DNA of 64,000 bases, taken from positions 20,789 through 84,788 of the forward strand of contig JAJPKQ010000023.1 in NCBI GenBank assembly GCA_021323635.1, given 5' to 3'. This DNA comes from a bacterium (GTDB taxonomy: Bacteria; Actinomycetota; Thermoleophilia; Solirubrobacterales; Solirubrobacteraceae). Under the pieces are notes generated by a model. The model had not been told where the DNA came from, did no database searches, and saw only the letters and a list, made by a program, of their open reading frames with translations. Positions within the stretch are counted from its first letter, which is position 1, and every line of letters starts with the position of its first letter. Shown here piece after piece: positions 44,299 through 52,341 of this stretch. The position numbers were made by a program, and so were the translations under genes.

Positions 44299-44979
44299 TC
44301 AGCCTGCCTCGATGCGGCGGCGCAGGGCAAGGATCGACTCCGACAACGGCACGCCGGCGGGCAGAGACGGATCGGCCAGCGGCTCGTCCGTAGCGCTGCG
44401 CAGCGGCAGCACGCCCGCCCACACCGCGCTGCCCAGGTCGCGCTCCAGATCGTTGGGCCCGCCCGTGCGAATCTTCGCCGCGGACTCCGCGAGCGGAAGC
44501 GAGAGGATCGCGACCGCCTTCAGCTCGCGCTCGTCAGGCGCCCTCACCTCCGCCCAGCGCCCGGGCAGGATGCGCTCCATGAAGGCCTCGAGCGCAGCGC
44601 GCTTGGCATCCTCCTCCTCGATCGGCAGCGCGCACCCGAGCACGCTCACGGAGCGGTAGTTGACGGAGTGCTTCTGGACGGAGCGGCCGAGGACGTAGGC
44701 GTCGATGGCGCTGACCGTCAGGCATGCGGGGGCGCCGTCGGCAAGAAGACGCACCCAGCGCGCCGCGGCGGAGCCGTGGATGTAGAGCTGCTCCTCCACG
44801 CGCGCCTGCAGCACCGGCAGCACGAATGGCTGCCCGCCGTCGACGAGGCCAAGGTGGCCTAGTGGCGTTGCGTCAAGGATCGCGTGGATCTGCTCGCGCT
44901 CGTAGCAGCCGCGCGCAGGCAGCCTGCGCACGCGCGTGCGCTCGCTTGCGGGGCGGCTCGGTCTGTCGGCGTCGCGCAT
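44299..44979 (-). CDS. Pyridoxamine 5'-phosphate oxidase-like FMN protein
   Basis: A 226-residue split-barrel protein. The family pattern is YEREQIHAILDATPLGHLGL, PFVLPVLQARVEEQLYIHG, a NYRSVSVLGCALPIE strand and the late GGPNDLERD segment. These proteins bind FMN or heme; the group is often annotated as nitroimidazole-resistance or PNPOx-type flavoproteins. The activity is not fixed by sequence. It is on the same strand as the AhpD-like gene, 27 bases upstream of it, suggesting an operon. Confidence 0.85.
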   Translation of the reverse strand: MRDADRPSRPASERTRVRRLPARGCYEREQIHAILDATPLGHLGLVDGGQPFVLPVLQARVEEQLYIHGSAAARWVRLLADGAPACLTVSAIDAYVLGRSVQKHSVNYRSVSVLGCALPIEEEDAKRAALEAFMERILPGRWAEVRAPDERELKAVAILSLPLAESAAKIRTGGPNDLERDLGSAVWAGVLPLRSATDEPLADPSLPAGVPLSESILALRRRIEAG

Positions 44980-45036
44980 CTGGGAGCGACCATCCTAGAA
45001 GCGCTTCCCGGTCTCCCCAGCGCGCGCCTTCAGCGC

Positions 45037-45405
45037 CTACTCCGTGGCGCGCCAGGTGGCCCAGGCGATCACGAACTGGAGCGGCAAGCGCCCCCACAGC
45101 GCCCAGCGCGGGAAGCGGCCAAAGCGCTCGGGTGAGAGCGCCATGTAGATGTTGGCGGGGTAGATCGCCGCAAGCGTCGCCAGCAGCCAGGCGCGCGCGA
45201 AGCTCCGTGTCCGCGCCGGCAGGATCGCAAGGCCGCCCGCCATCTCGGCGACGCCGCTGGCGAGCACGACCGCGCGCTTGACGCGACGAAGTGGCGGCGG
45301 GACGATGCCTTCGTAGAAGGCGGGGGCGCGGAAGTGAAGAGCTCCCGCTCCCGTCCAGAAGATCGCGGCGAGCAGTCGCCGTCTGGCCTGCGCTTGCATG
45401 GACAT
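45037..45405 (-). CDS. DoxX-like small membrane protein
   Basis: A 122-residue protein with four hydrophobic segments, of the DoxX-like group. Features are RRLLAAIFWTGAGALHFRAP, the PPPLRRVKRAVVLASGVAEM stretch and GGLAILPARTRSFARAWLLA. DoxX relatives act as quinone-linked or redox partners, but the role here is unknown. It is divergent from the dehydrogenase gene at 45511, with about 105 bases between. Confidence 0.85.
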   Translation of the reverse strand: MSMQAQARRRLLAAIFWTGAGALHFRAPAFYEGIVPPPLRRVKRAVVLASGVAEMAGGLAILPARTRSFARAWLLATLAAIYPANIYMALSPERFGRFPRWALWGRLPLQFVIAWATWRATE

Positions 45406-45510
45406 ACCCTACAGCTGCCTCGCGGCGAAGGAGCCTCCCGGCAGGGGCGTCTGCATACGGAGATAGCCTTCGCCGCAGATGTGCGAGCAAGCAGGCAGGA
45501 GCGGGGGGCG

Positions 45511-46593
45511 GTGAGCGAGTCGCTGCGAGTTGTCGTGCTCGAAGGCGACCAGACCGGTCAGGAGCTCCTTGAAGAGGCGCTGCGCGTGCTCGACCCCGAG
45601 GTGCTCGGGCTGGATCTCGCGATCGAGCGCTTTGACCTCTCGCTGGAGAGCCGGCGGCGCACGGGCAATGCGGTCGTGCACGAGGCCGCAGCGGCGATAC
45701 GAGCAGCCGGCCTGGCGCTCAAGGCGGCGACGATCACGCCGGAGGGCGCTCAGGACGTTGGCTCGCCGAACCGGATTCTGCGCGAGGAGATAGGCGGCAC
45801 GGTGATCATCCGCACCGGCCGTCACATCCCGGGCATCACGCCGCTCGCCGGCGCTCACTTCCCGGTCTCGGTCGTGCGGATGGCGGTGGGTGATGCCTAT
45901 GGAGCCCGCGAATGGCGCGAGGGTGCGGAGGGAGATCCGCAGGAGTGCGCTCAGCGCACCGAGCGGATCACGCGTGGCGTCTGTCGGGCGGTTGCCGAGC
46001 ATGCGTTCCGCAGCGCTCGCGCGCTCGGCGGCCAGGTCTACGGCGGCCCGAAGTGGACCGTCTCGCCGGTATACGAGGGCATGCTCAAGGAGGAGCTTGA
46101 CGCCGCGGCGCAGCGCCATCCCGATGTGCGCTACACGCCGGTGCTGATCGACGCCACCTACGCCGGGCTGATCGGTGGCGCTGCCGATGCGCCGCTTGTC
46201 ATCCCCGCGCTCAACCGTGACGGCGACTGCCTCTCAGACCTCGTGATGGCGCTGTTCGGGTCGATAGCCGGCGCCGAGTCTGTGCTGCTCGCGCTCGATG
46301 AGGACTACGAGCCGCGCGTCGTCCTGGCCGAGGCCCCGCACGGGACTGCGCCCGCGCTCCAGGGCAAGGGCGTAGCGAACCCGATGGCGATGATCCTTGC
46401 CTGCGCCGCGCTGCTGCGCTACGCGGCCAGCAGCGCAGACCAGCGGCGCCTGCAGGCCGCGCAGGCGATCCATGAGGCGACGATGCAGACGGTGGCGGCG
46501 GGCGTGCGCACGCCCGATCTCGGCGGTCATGCCTCCACGAGCGAGATGACGGGCGAGATCATCGCCCGTGTGCGCACGCTGCTCGGCGGATGA
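45511..46593 (+). CDS. Isocitrate/isopropylmalate dehydrogenase family protein
   Basis: A 360-residue NAD(P)-dependent decarboxylating dehydrogenase. It begins LRVVVLEGDQTGQELLEEA, carries the substrate Arg region NRILREEIGGTVIIRTGR, the metal motif VIPALNRDGDCLSDLVMALFG and the cofactor loop VLAEAPHGTAPALQGKGVANP. The family includes isocitrate, isopropylmalate and tartrate dehydrogenases; substrate choice cannot be made by eye. The GTG at 45511 follows GGAGCGG and matches the family N-terminus; the longer frame upstream overlaps the divergent DoxX gene. Confidence 0.88.
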   Translation: MSESLRVVVLEGDQTGQELLEEALRVLDPEVLGLDLAIERFDLSLESRRRTGNAVVHEAAAAIRAAGLALKAATITPEGAQDVGSPNRILREEIGGTVIIRTGRHIPGITPLAGAHFPVSVVRMAVGDAYGAREWREGAEGDPQECAQRTERITRGVCRAVAEHAFRSARALGGQVYGGPKWTVSPVYEGMLKEELDAAAQRHPDVRYTPVLIDATYAGLIGGAADAPLVIPALNRDGDCLSDLVMALFGSIAGAESVLLALDEDYEPRVVLAEAPHGTAPALQGKGVANPMAMILACAALLRYAASSADQRRLQAAQAIHEATMQTVAAGVRTPDLGGHASTSEMTGEIIARVRTLLGG

Positions 46594-46597
46594 GCGC

Positions 46598-47269
46598 TCA
46601 GGGCACCGCGGGGACCACCGCCAGCGGTCCCGCGCCAGCCGGCAGCGACTCCGTCTGGAAGCGCGGCGAATCCGATCGCAGCACATTGCCGATCAGACCG
46701 AGAAATGCCTCAGCGTCCTCCAGGAAGCTGATCCGCTCGGTGCGGTAGTGCATCGGCACCACCCAACGGGGTGCGAGCCGCCCCACGATCTCGGCAGCCT
46801 GCCCTGCGTCGATCGTCGGCCCGCCACCGACCGGGATGAAGAGCAGGTCGACGCCCCCGATCGCCTCCGCCTGCTCGGCGCGCAGCTCGCGCTGGCCGAA
46901 GTCGCCGAAGTGGCACACCCGCACGCCATCCAAGGTGAACGCGAAGATCGTGTTGGCGCCCCGTTCGGTGCCGGCGGCGCGGTCATGCTCGGATGCGATC
47001 GCCGTGACCTCGCCGAGCGGGGACTCCAGGCGCCCGGCGGTCGAGCGCAGTGTCACGGGGCTGCCGGCGATCACCTCGGCGGCGTTGTGGTCGATGTGCT
47101 CGTGCGTTATCAGCAGCAGGTCCGCCGCAAGGCCTGCGATCGGCGGGTAGTCAAAGCGCATGCCATGGGCGGCGAGCGCGGAGACCTCGCCGAAGGGGTC
47201 GATCGCAACCGTCTGCTCGCCCGCGCTGCACCGAAAGGCCGATTGGCCGAACCACTCAACCTCCATCAC
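46598..47269 (-). CDS. Metallo-beta-lactamase-fold hydrolase (UlaG-like)
   Basis: A 223-residue metal-dependent hydrolase. The zinc motif is LLLITHEHIDHNAAEV (HxHxDH), with the Asp in CHFGDFG and the late His in WVVPMHYRT. The compact form without extra domains is that of UlaG/YtnP-like enzymes. Its substrate is unknown. It converges with the dehydrogenase gene with four bases between their ends. Confidence 0.9.
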   Translation of the reverse strand: MMEVEWFGQSAFRCSAGEQTVAIDPFGEVSALAAHGMRFDYPPIAGLAADLLLITHEHIDHNAAEVIAGSPVTLRSTAGRLESPLGEVTAIASEHDRAAGTERGANTIFAFTLDGVRVCHFGDFGQRELRAEQAEAIGGVDLLFIPVGGGPTIDAGQAAEIVGRLAPRWVVPMHYRTERISFLEDAEAFLGLIGNVLRSDSPRFQTESLPAGAGPLAVVPAVP

Positions 47270-47369
47270 GCACTCTCTTTCTCGTCGTCAGGATCTTTGG
47301 GCGCTGATTATCCCGCGCCGGGCGCAGGCGGGCGCAGGCAGAGCGAGGCGCATGTGCAGGTTTGGGATC

Positions 47370-47783
47370 ATGGTTGCGATGGCGTTCCAGATCGAGGCCC
47401 TCGACCACGTGCAGGCTGCGATGCCGCCGAACGGCGAGGTCGCAGCCGAGACCTTCTATCGCGATCTCCTCGGGCTGCGCCTCCTGCCCAAGCCGGCAAG
47501 CCTTGCGGCGCGCGGCGGCCGCTGGTTTGCGGCCGGGGGCGCTGAGCTTCATCTCGGCGTCGAGCAGGACTTCAGGCCCGCACGCAAGGCTCACCCTGCG
47601 CTGCGGGTGCGGGGGCTTGATGAGCTGATCGCAAGGCTGCAAGCGTCCGGCGCGGTGGTGCGCCACGACCGGCAGCTGCCCGGCGTCCGGCGCATCTACA
47701 CAGAGGACCCATTTGGCAACCGGATCGAGCTGATCGATGCTGGGCGATCGCCCGCTGCCCAGCCGGGCGCCTGCGGTGACTGA
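47370..47783 (+). CDS. Glyoxalase/bleomycin-resistance (VOC) family protein
   Basis: A 137-residue VOC-fold protein: IEALDHVQAAMPPNGEVAAE, FYRDLLGLRLLPKPA, AELHLGVEQDF and the final IYTEDPFGNRIELIDA. Metal ligands His, Glu and the end Glu are visible, so a metal enzyme or a metabolite-binding protein is possible. Starts at 47352, 47370 and 47379 are all in frame; 47370 is chosen as closest to the AGG-type ribosome site. It precedes the OLD-family gene by 48 bases. Confidence 0.85.
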   Translation: MVAMAFQIEALDHVQAAMPPNGEVAAETFYRDLLGLRLLPKPASLAARGGRWFAAGGAELHLGVEQDFRPARKAHPALRVRGLDELIARLQASGAVVRHDRQLPGVRRIYTEDPFGNRIELIDAGRSPAAQPGACGD

Positions 47784-47831
47784 GGCGTGGCGCCCACCGC
47801 CGCGGCTTGGCGGCGCGGGTGAGGCGAGGCG

Positions 47832-49037
47832 GTGAGCGCCCTGCGCTTTGGCGTGCGCGAGGTGAGCATCCAGGGCTTTCGCTCCGCCGTCTCGGTGCGC
47901 TTTGCGCCCGGGCCGGTATGCGCCCTCGTCGGTGGCCCGAGCGTCGGCAAGTCAAACGTGCTTGCCGCCGTGTGGATGCTGCTCCAGCGCGGCTTGCCTG
48001 CGCCCACGGTCGGAGACCTCGCCGCCGCTCCGCACGGGCCGGCGCGCATCAGCGCCACCCTCTCCGACGGCGACGAGGTCTGGCTTGAGGCCGACGGGGT
48101 CGGCTCGGCAAGCGAAGGCGGCCCCTCCGTGCCGGTGCTCTACCTTCCGGCGTCACTGCGCTCCTCGCGGCTGGTCGGGGAGCCGCTGGCGCCCTCCGCT
48201 GCGACCGAGCGCGCGCTCGCGCACCTGGCGCTTGGCCAAAGCCCCTCCTCCGCTGCGCCCGCGGCTGCGCTGGTGGCGTGGCTGGAGCGACTCTGCAGCG
48301 AGACCCAGGGTGGGCTTGTGCTGCTGATCGAGGAGCCGGAGCTGTTCCTGCGTCCGCAGGCCCAGCGCTACCTCTATCGCCTGCTCAGGAGGTTCGCGGG
48401 CAACGGCAATCAGGTTCTCTACTCGACCCATGAGCCGGCGTTCCTGAACGTAGGTCGGCTCGGGGAGATCGCGCTCGTGGAGCACCGACCCGACGCGGGC
48501 ACCGTCGTCATCCACCCTGAGGCGCTGCCGGCGGAGGAGAGCTTCCGCGCCGTCAGCGAGCTCGATGCCGAGCGCGCGGAGCTGTTCCTGGCACGTGCGG
48601 CGCTGCTCGTCGAGGGCCGCACCGAGAAGCTCACGCTGCCATTCGTCTTTCGCGCGCTCGGTCACGACGTCGACCGCGAGGGGGTCACGATCGTCGATTG
48701 CGGCGGCAAGCCCAACATCCCGCTGTTCATTCGCATCTGCGAGGCAGCGCGCGTCCCCTGCGTGGCGATTCACGATCGCGACGCGCCCCGGGGGCGTGAG
48801 CCGGCGCGCAGCGAGCGCATCCTCAATGCCCAGATCGCCGAGCTTGCGGGCCGCTCGCGGACATTTGAGCTGGCTCCTGACTTCGAGGCCGTGGCGGGGC
48901 TGCGCGGCCACCGCCACAAGCCAGCCCACGCCTTCGAGCGCTTCTCGCGCATCGCCAGAAGGGACGTCCCGCGGGAGCTGACGGCCGCGGTCGGCAAGAC
49001 CCTCGCGCTCGCCCGGGCCGGATCCCCCTCCTCCTAG
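47832..49037 (+). CDS. OLD-family ATPase/Toprim protein, no partner
   Basis: A 401-residue protein that fuses an SMC-like ATPase and a Toprim nuclease domain. It has Walker A GGPSVGKSN (about 34-42), Walker B GLVLLIEEPELFL (about 161-173) and the LYSTHEPAFLN His motif. The Toprim part has LLVEGRTEKLTLPFVF (E261), the Gly-Lys in IVDCGGKPNI and an HDRD acidic triad near 314-317. OLD nucleases are phage-defence or repair enzymes, and class 1 genes stand alone while class 2 (Gabija GajA) are paired with a UvrD-type GajB; no helicase is beside this one. It is shorter than the usual 550-700. The GTG at 47832 is chosen. Confidence 0.85.
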   Translation: MSALRFGVREVSIQGFRSAVSVRFAPGPVCALVGGPSVGKSNVLAAVWMLLQRGLPAPTVGDLAAAPHGPARISATLSDGDEVWLEADGVGSASEGGPSVPVLYLPASLRSSRLVGEPLAPSAATERALAHLALGQSPSSAAPAAALVAWLERLCSETQGGLVLLIEEPELFLRPQAQRYLYRLLRRFAGNGNQVLYSTHEPAFLNVGRLGEIALVEHRPDAGTVVIHPEALPAEESFRAVSELDAERAELFLARAALLVEGRTEKLTLPFVFRALGHDVDREGVTIVDCGGKPNIPLFIRICEAARVPCVAIHDRDAPRGREPARSERILNAQIAELAGRSRTFELAPDFEAVAGLRGHRHKPAHAFERFSRIARRDVPRELTAAVGKTLALARAGSPSS

Positions 49038-49049
49038 GCGCGGGGGGCC

Positions 49050-49718
49050 TCAGCTGGGCGTGCGGGCGCGGCCGATCAGCATCGGGTTGGTGTGGGCCCA
49101 CGACGGGCCGGCGTCCAGCCTGCGGACCAGCTCGATCTGAAAGCCCGCCGCCTCGATCGCCGCCGCGGTCTCGCGGGCGCAGTGGCAGCCGCCGGCGAGC
49201 GCCGGCCAGATGGAGCGGTCGAGCAGCTCCTGCACGCGCGCCTTGCGCGGTCGCTGCGAGCGCACATGCTCGAGAAAGCGCAGCTGACCGCCCGGCACCA
49301 GCACGCGCCGCAGCTCTGAGAGCGCGAGATCGAGGTCGCGCACGCTGCAGAGCACGAGGCTCACCACCGCCGCATTGAAGCTTTCGTCGGCGACCGGAAG
49401 CGACTCGGCGCTGCCGGCAAGAACGCTTGTCGGCACCGGCGCCTGCGCTGCGGCACGCAGCGCCTGCGCGCGCAGATATGCCTCAGGCTCGATCGCGACA
49501 AGCTTGGTCACCGTCGCGGGGTAGCGCGCGAAGCTCGCCCCATTGCCGGCGCCGACCTCGAGCACTGAGCCGTCCAGATCGGCAAGCAGCTCCTCGCGCA
49601 GGTGCGCGACCTCGCGCTCGATCAGTGGGCTGAACAGGCGGTGGTAGGCACGGCCGAAGATCGGATGGCTGACGCAGTCGCTCGCGCTGCCGCGCTGCTC
49701 GGTCTCCACGGAGGGCAT
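49050..49718 (-). CDS. Class I SAM-dependent methyltransferase
   Basis: A 222-residue enzyme from the ATG at 49718 (MPSVETEQ). It has motif I VLEVGAGNGASFARYP, the acidic residue in LVAIEPEAYLRAQ, and the later ESFNAAVVSLVLCSVRDLDL and LVPGGQLRFLEHVRS. It resembles the phospholipid-type or thiol methyltransferase group, often next to membrane transporters. Its start is eight bases past the stop of the CtpE-like ATPase on the same strand, so the two form an operon. A frame extension to 49763 would cover the ATPase stop and is less likely. Confidence 0.85.
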   Translation of the reverse strand: MPSVETEQRGSASDCVSHPIFGRAYHRLFSPLIEREVAHLREELLADLDGSVLEVGAGNGASFARYPATVTKLVAIEPEAYLRAQALRAAAQAPVPTSVLAGSAESLPVADESFNAAVVSLVLCSVRDLDLALSELRRVLVPGGQLRFLEHVRSQRPRKARVQELLDRSIWPALAGGCHCARETAAAIEAAGFQIELVRRLDAGPSWAHTNPMLIGRARTPS

Positions 49719-49725
49719 GGGGCCA

Positions 49726-52131
49726 TTATGGCCGCTCCGCAGCGCTCGCTGTCGGTCGCGCACGAGCCGTGTAGCCGCTCAGCATCAGCCCGGCGATCGC
49801 AAGCGCGCTCGCGATCAGCGCGGTTGCGATCATCGCCGGGCCGGGCGCGGTGAGCGCGAAGAAGTCGCGCGTGGCGGGGATCAGCAGCGCCGCGACGTAG
49901 AGGCCGGCCAACGCCGCGCACATCGTTGCCACAAGGGTCGACCGCTTCCAGGAGCCTTCGGCCTCGAGCGCCAGCACCAGATAGAGGCCGCACGCGATCA
50001 GGACGGTGACCGCCACTGTCCGCGAGTCGGCGAGCGAGAGCCCGAGGTCGTGGCGGGCGAAGAGGTAGCCGGCGACGATCCCGACACCGACCATCGTCCC
50101 CGCGGGCACCGCGAAGCGCATGACCCCCGTGACGAAGCGATCCGGGCGCCACGGCCCGCTGCTCGGGGCGAGCGCCAGGAAGAACGTCGGGATGCCCACC
50201 GTCACGCTTGCGGCCAGCGTCAGCTGGCGCGGCAGCAGCGGGTAGGCGTCGGAGCTGGTGCCGATCGTGAGGATCAGAAAGGCGGCGAAGGCCGACTTGG
50301 CCACGTACAGCTTGCTCACCCGCGTCAGGTTGCGCAGCGCACGCCTGCCTTCGGCGATCAGGAGCGGCACCGCGGCGAAGTCGCCGTTGACCAGCACCAG
50401 GTCGGCGACCGCGCGCGCCATCTGCGCGCCCGAGCCCTGGGCGATCGCCAGGCGCGCTCGCTTGAGCGCGGGCACATCGTTGACGCCGTCGCCGACCATT
50501 GCAACGTAGCGCCCGCTCGCCGCCAGGGCCTCCACGAGCGCGCGCTTGCCCTCAGGCGCGATTCGCCCGACGATGGTGGCGGTCGCGGCGAAGGAGGCAA
50601 GCCGCTCGGGGTCCGCCGGAATCTCTGTGCCGGAGCGCACCTGCCCGGTCGGCATGCCGAGATCGCGCGCGATCGCTGCGACCGTCTGCGGGGAGTCCCC
50701 GGAGAGGATCTTCACCTCGACGCCCTGCTCGAGCAGGTAGCGGATCGTCGCTGCCGCGCCCGGCCGGATGCGCTCGGCCAGGACGACAAGCCCAAGCGGC
50801 GCCAGTCCTGCCGGCGGCTGCTCCTGCGCCTCGGCGGGCAGCGGCGCGTCTGTGCGCGCGATGACAAGCACGCGGCGACCTTCGTGCTCGCGCTGGCGCG
50901 CAAGCGCTGCAAGCGGCCCGGCGGCAAAGCGCTCGGGCGCTCCGAGGTAGAGGCTGGCGCCGTCGAGCTCCAGCGCGCTCCAACGCCGGCGACTTGCAAA
51001 GGGGATCTCGCGACGGGCAGGGGAGATCGCCGCCGGGCATGCCTCGCCGATCGCCGTGAGCGTGCGGTTGCGGCTGCCGGAGGCACCCGCAAAGCTGCTG
51101 AGCGCCTCGCGCAGCTGCTCCTCGCTTACCCCTGCGGCCGGGTGCGCTTCGAGCATCTGCAGCGCCGGCTCGGTGAGCGTGCCGGTCTTGTCGATGCAGA
51201 GCACGTCGACCGAGGCAAGCGACTCGATCGCGTTGAGCTGCTGGGCCAAGATGCCCCTGCGCGCCAAGCGGATGGCGGCAACCGCGTAAGTGAGGCTGAC
51301 AAGCACTACCAGACCCTCGGGGATCAGGCTGACGACTCCGGCCGTCGAGGTCGCGACCGCCGCGTGGATCCGGATGTGGCGATGGTAGAGCGAGTAGCCG
51401 AGGATCGTGCCCAGGATCAACACGGCGGCGACGAGCGCATAGAGGAGGCGGTTGATCGCCCGTTCAAGCGGAGAGCGCGGATGGCGGAAGCTGCGCGCCT
51501 CGCCCGTGAGACGCCCGGCGTAGCTCTCGGCGCCGATTGCCTCCGCGCGGTAGGTCGCGTTACCCTCGACCACGAAGGCGCCCGAGCGCACCGCCTCGCC
51601 GACGCTGCGCGCCACCGGCTCAGACTCACCGCTCAGGATCGACTCATCGAGCTGTAGCTCGCTTGCGGTGAGCAGGTGACCGTCGGCCACCAGCTGGTCC
51701 CCCGGCTGGATCGCGATCAGGTCGCCAGGGGCGACCTGATCGACCGCGAGCGTCTGCTGCACGCCGTCCACGATCACGCGAGCCCGCGGCGCAACCAGCA
51801 GGGAGAGCCGGTCGATCGCCCGCTTCGCGCGCACCTCCTGAGCGATGCCGATTGCGCTGTTCGCGACGATCACGCTCAGAAAGAGGGCATCGCGCCAGTC
51901 GCCGAAGAGCAGTGTCATGGCGCCGAAGGCGGCGATGATCAGGTTGAACACCGTCAGGACGTTGGCGCGCACGATGCTCGCATAGGAGCGGCCGGCGCTG
52001 CGCCTGCGCCGCGGCGCCCGCCTGGGCGGCGCAGTCGCCCCCGCGGTGCCCGCGATGAGGCCCTCCGGTCTCGGTCGCCTAGAGTCTGCGCGCGCGCTCG
52101 CGCCGGCCGCCGCTAGCGCTTGAGCTGACAT
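49726..52131 (-). CDS. P-type cation ATPase, CtpE-like
   Basis: An 801-residue ion pump. It resembles mycobacterial CtpE (implicated in Ca transport) more than heavy-metal pumps: the opening GRSYASIVRANVLTVFNL and the SLIPEGLVVLVSLTYAVA helix (transmembrane segment 4, Pro-Glu-Gly) are typical. The phosphorylated Asp is D314 in LCIDKTGTLTE, followed by KILSGDSPQTVAAI and VAMVGDGVNDVPALKRA. There are about ten helices. Ion specificity is inference. It leads the methyltransferase gene on the same strand, and an unrelated P1B pump lies upstream on that strand. Confidence 0.88.
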   Translation of the reverse strand: MSAQALAAAGASARADSRRPRPEGLIAGTAGATAPPRRAPRRRRSAGRSYASIVRANVLTVFNLIIAAFGAMTLLFGDWRDALFLSVIVANSAIGIAQEVRAKRAIDRLSLLVAPRARVIVDGVQQTLAVDQVAPGDLIAIQPGDQLVADGHLLTASELQLDESILSGESEPVARSVGEAVRSGAFVVEGNATYRAEAIGAESYAGRLTGEARSFRHPRSPLERAINRLLYALVAAVLILGTILGYSLYHRHIRIHAAVATSTAGVVSLIPEGLVVLVSLTYAVAAIRLARRGILAQQLNAIESLASVDVLCIDKTGTLTEPALQMLEAHPAAGVSEEQLREALSSFAGASGSRNRTLTAIGEACPAAISPARREIPFASRRRWSALELDGASLYLGAPERFAAGPLAALARQREHEGRRVLVIARTDAPLPAEAQEQPPAGLAPLGLVVLAERIRPGAAATIRYLLEQGVEVKILSGDSPQTVAAIARDLGMPTGQVRSGTEIPADPERLASFAATATIVGRIAPEGKRALVEALAASGRYVAMVGDGVNDVPALKRARLAIAQGSGAQMARAVADLVLVNGDFAAVPLLIAEGRRALRNLTRVSKLYVAKSAFAAFLILTIGTSSDAYPLLPRQLTLAASVTVGIPTFFLALAPSSGPWRPDRFVTGVMRFAVPAGTMVGVGIVAGYLFARHDLGLSLADSRTVAVTVLIACGLYLVLALEAEGSWKRSTLVATMCAALAGLYVAALLIPATRDFFALTAPGPAMIATALIASALAIAGLMLSGYTARARPTASAAERP

Positions 52132-52341
52132 CCTGTGCCCGGGCCGGCCTGTCGCGGTGGCGGGCCGGGAGCCGGGCGCCGAGAGCCTCGCCGACGATCG
52201 CTGATGACCGGCGTGTCTTGCATGTCGGAATCGTCGCCCCGACGCCGGCGCTTGACATCCGTGTCCGCTACCGATCGCGCGATCGCAAGCGCGTGAGATG
52301 ATCCGGGTAGCTGGCGCCCTCTGCGACAGCGCCCTGAGCGC

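Noticed and set aside
49717..51657. Plus-strand open frame of 646 codons opposite the CtpE-like ATPase
   Set aside because: It is antisense to a fully conserved P-type ATPase and shows no protein-like composition.
52252..52290. TTGACA-like box in the gap between the two P-type ATPases
   Set aside because: No -10 element at the right distance and no plus-strand gene follows.
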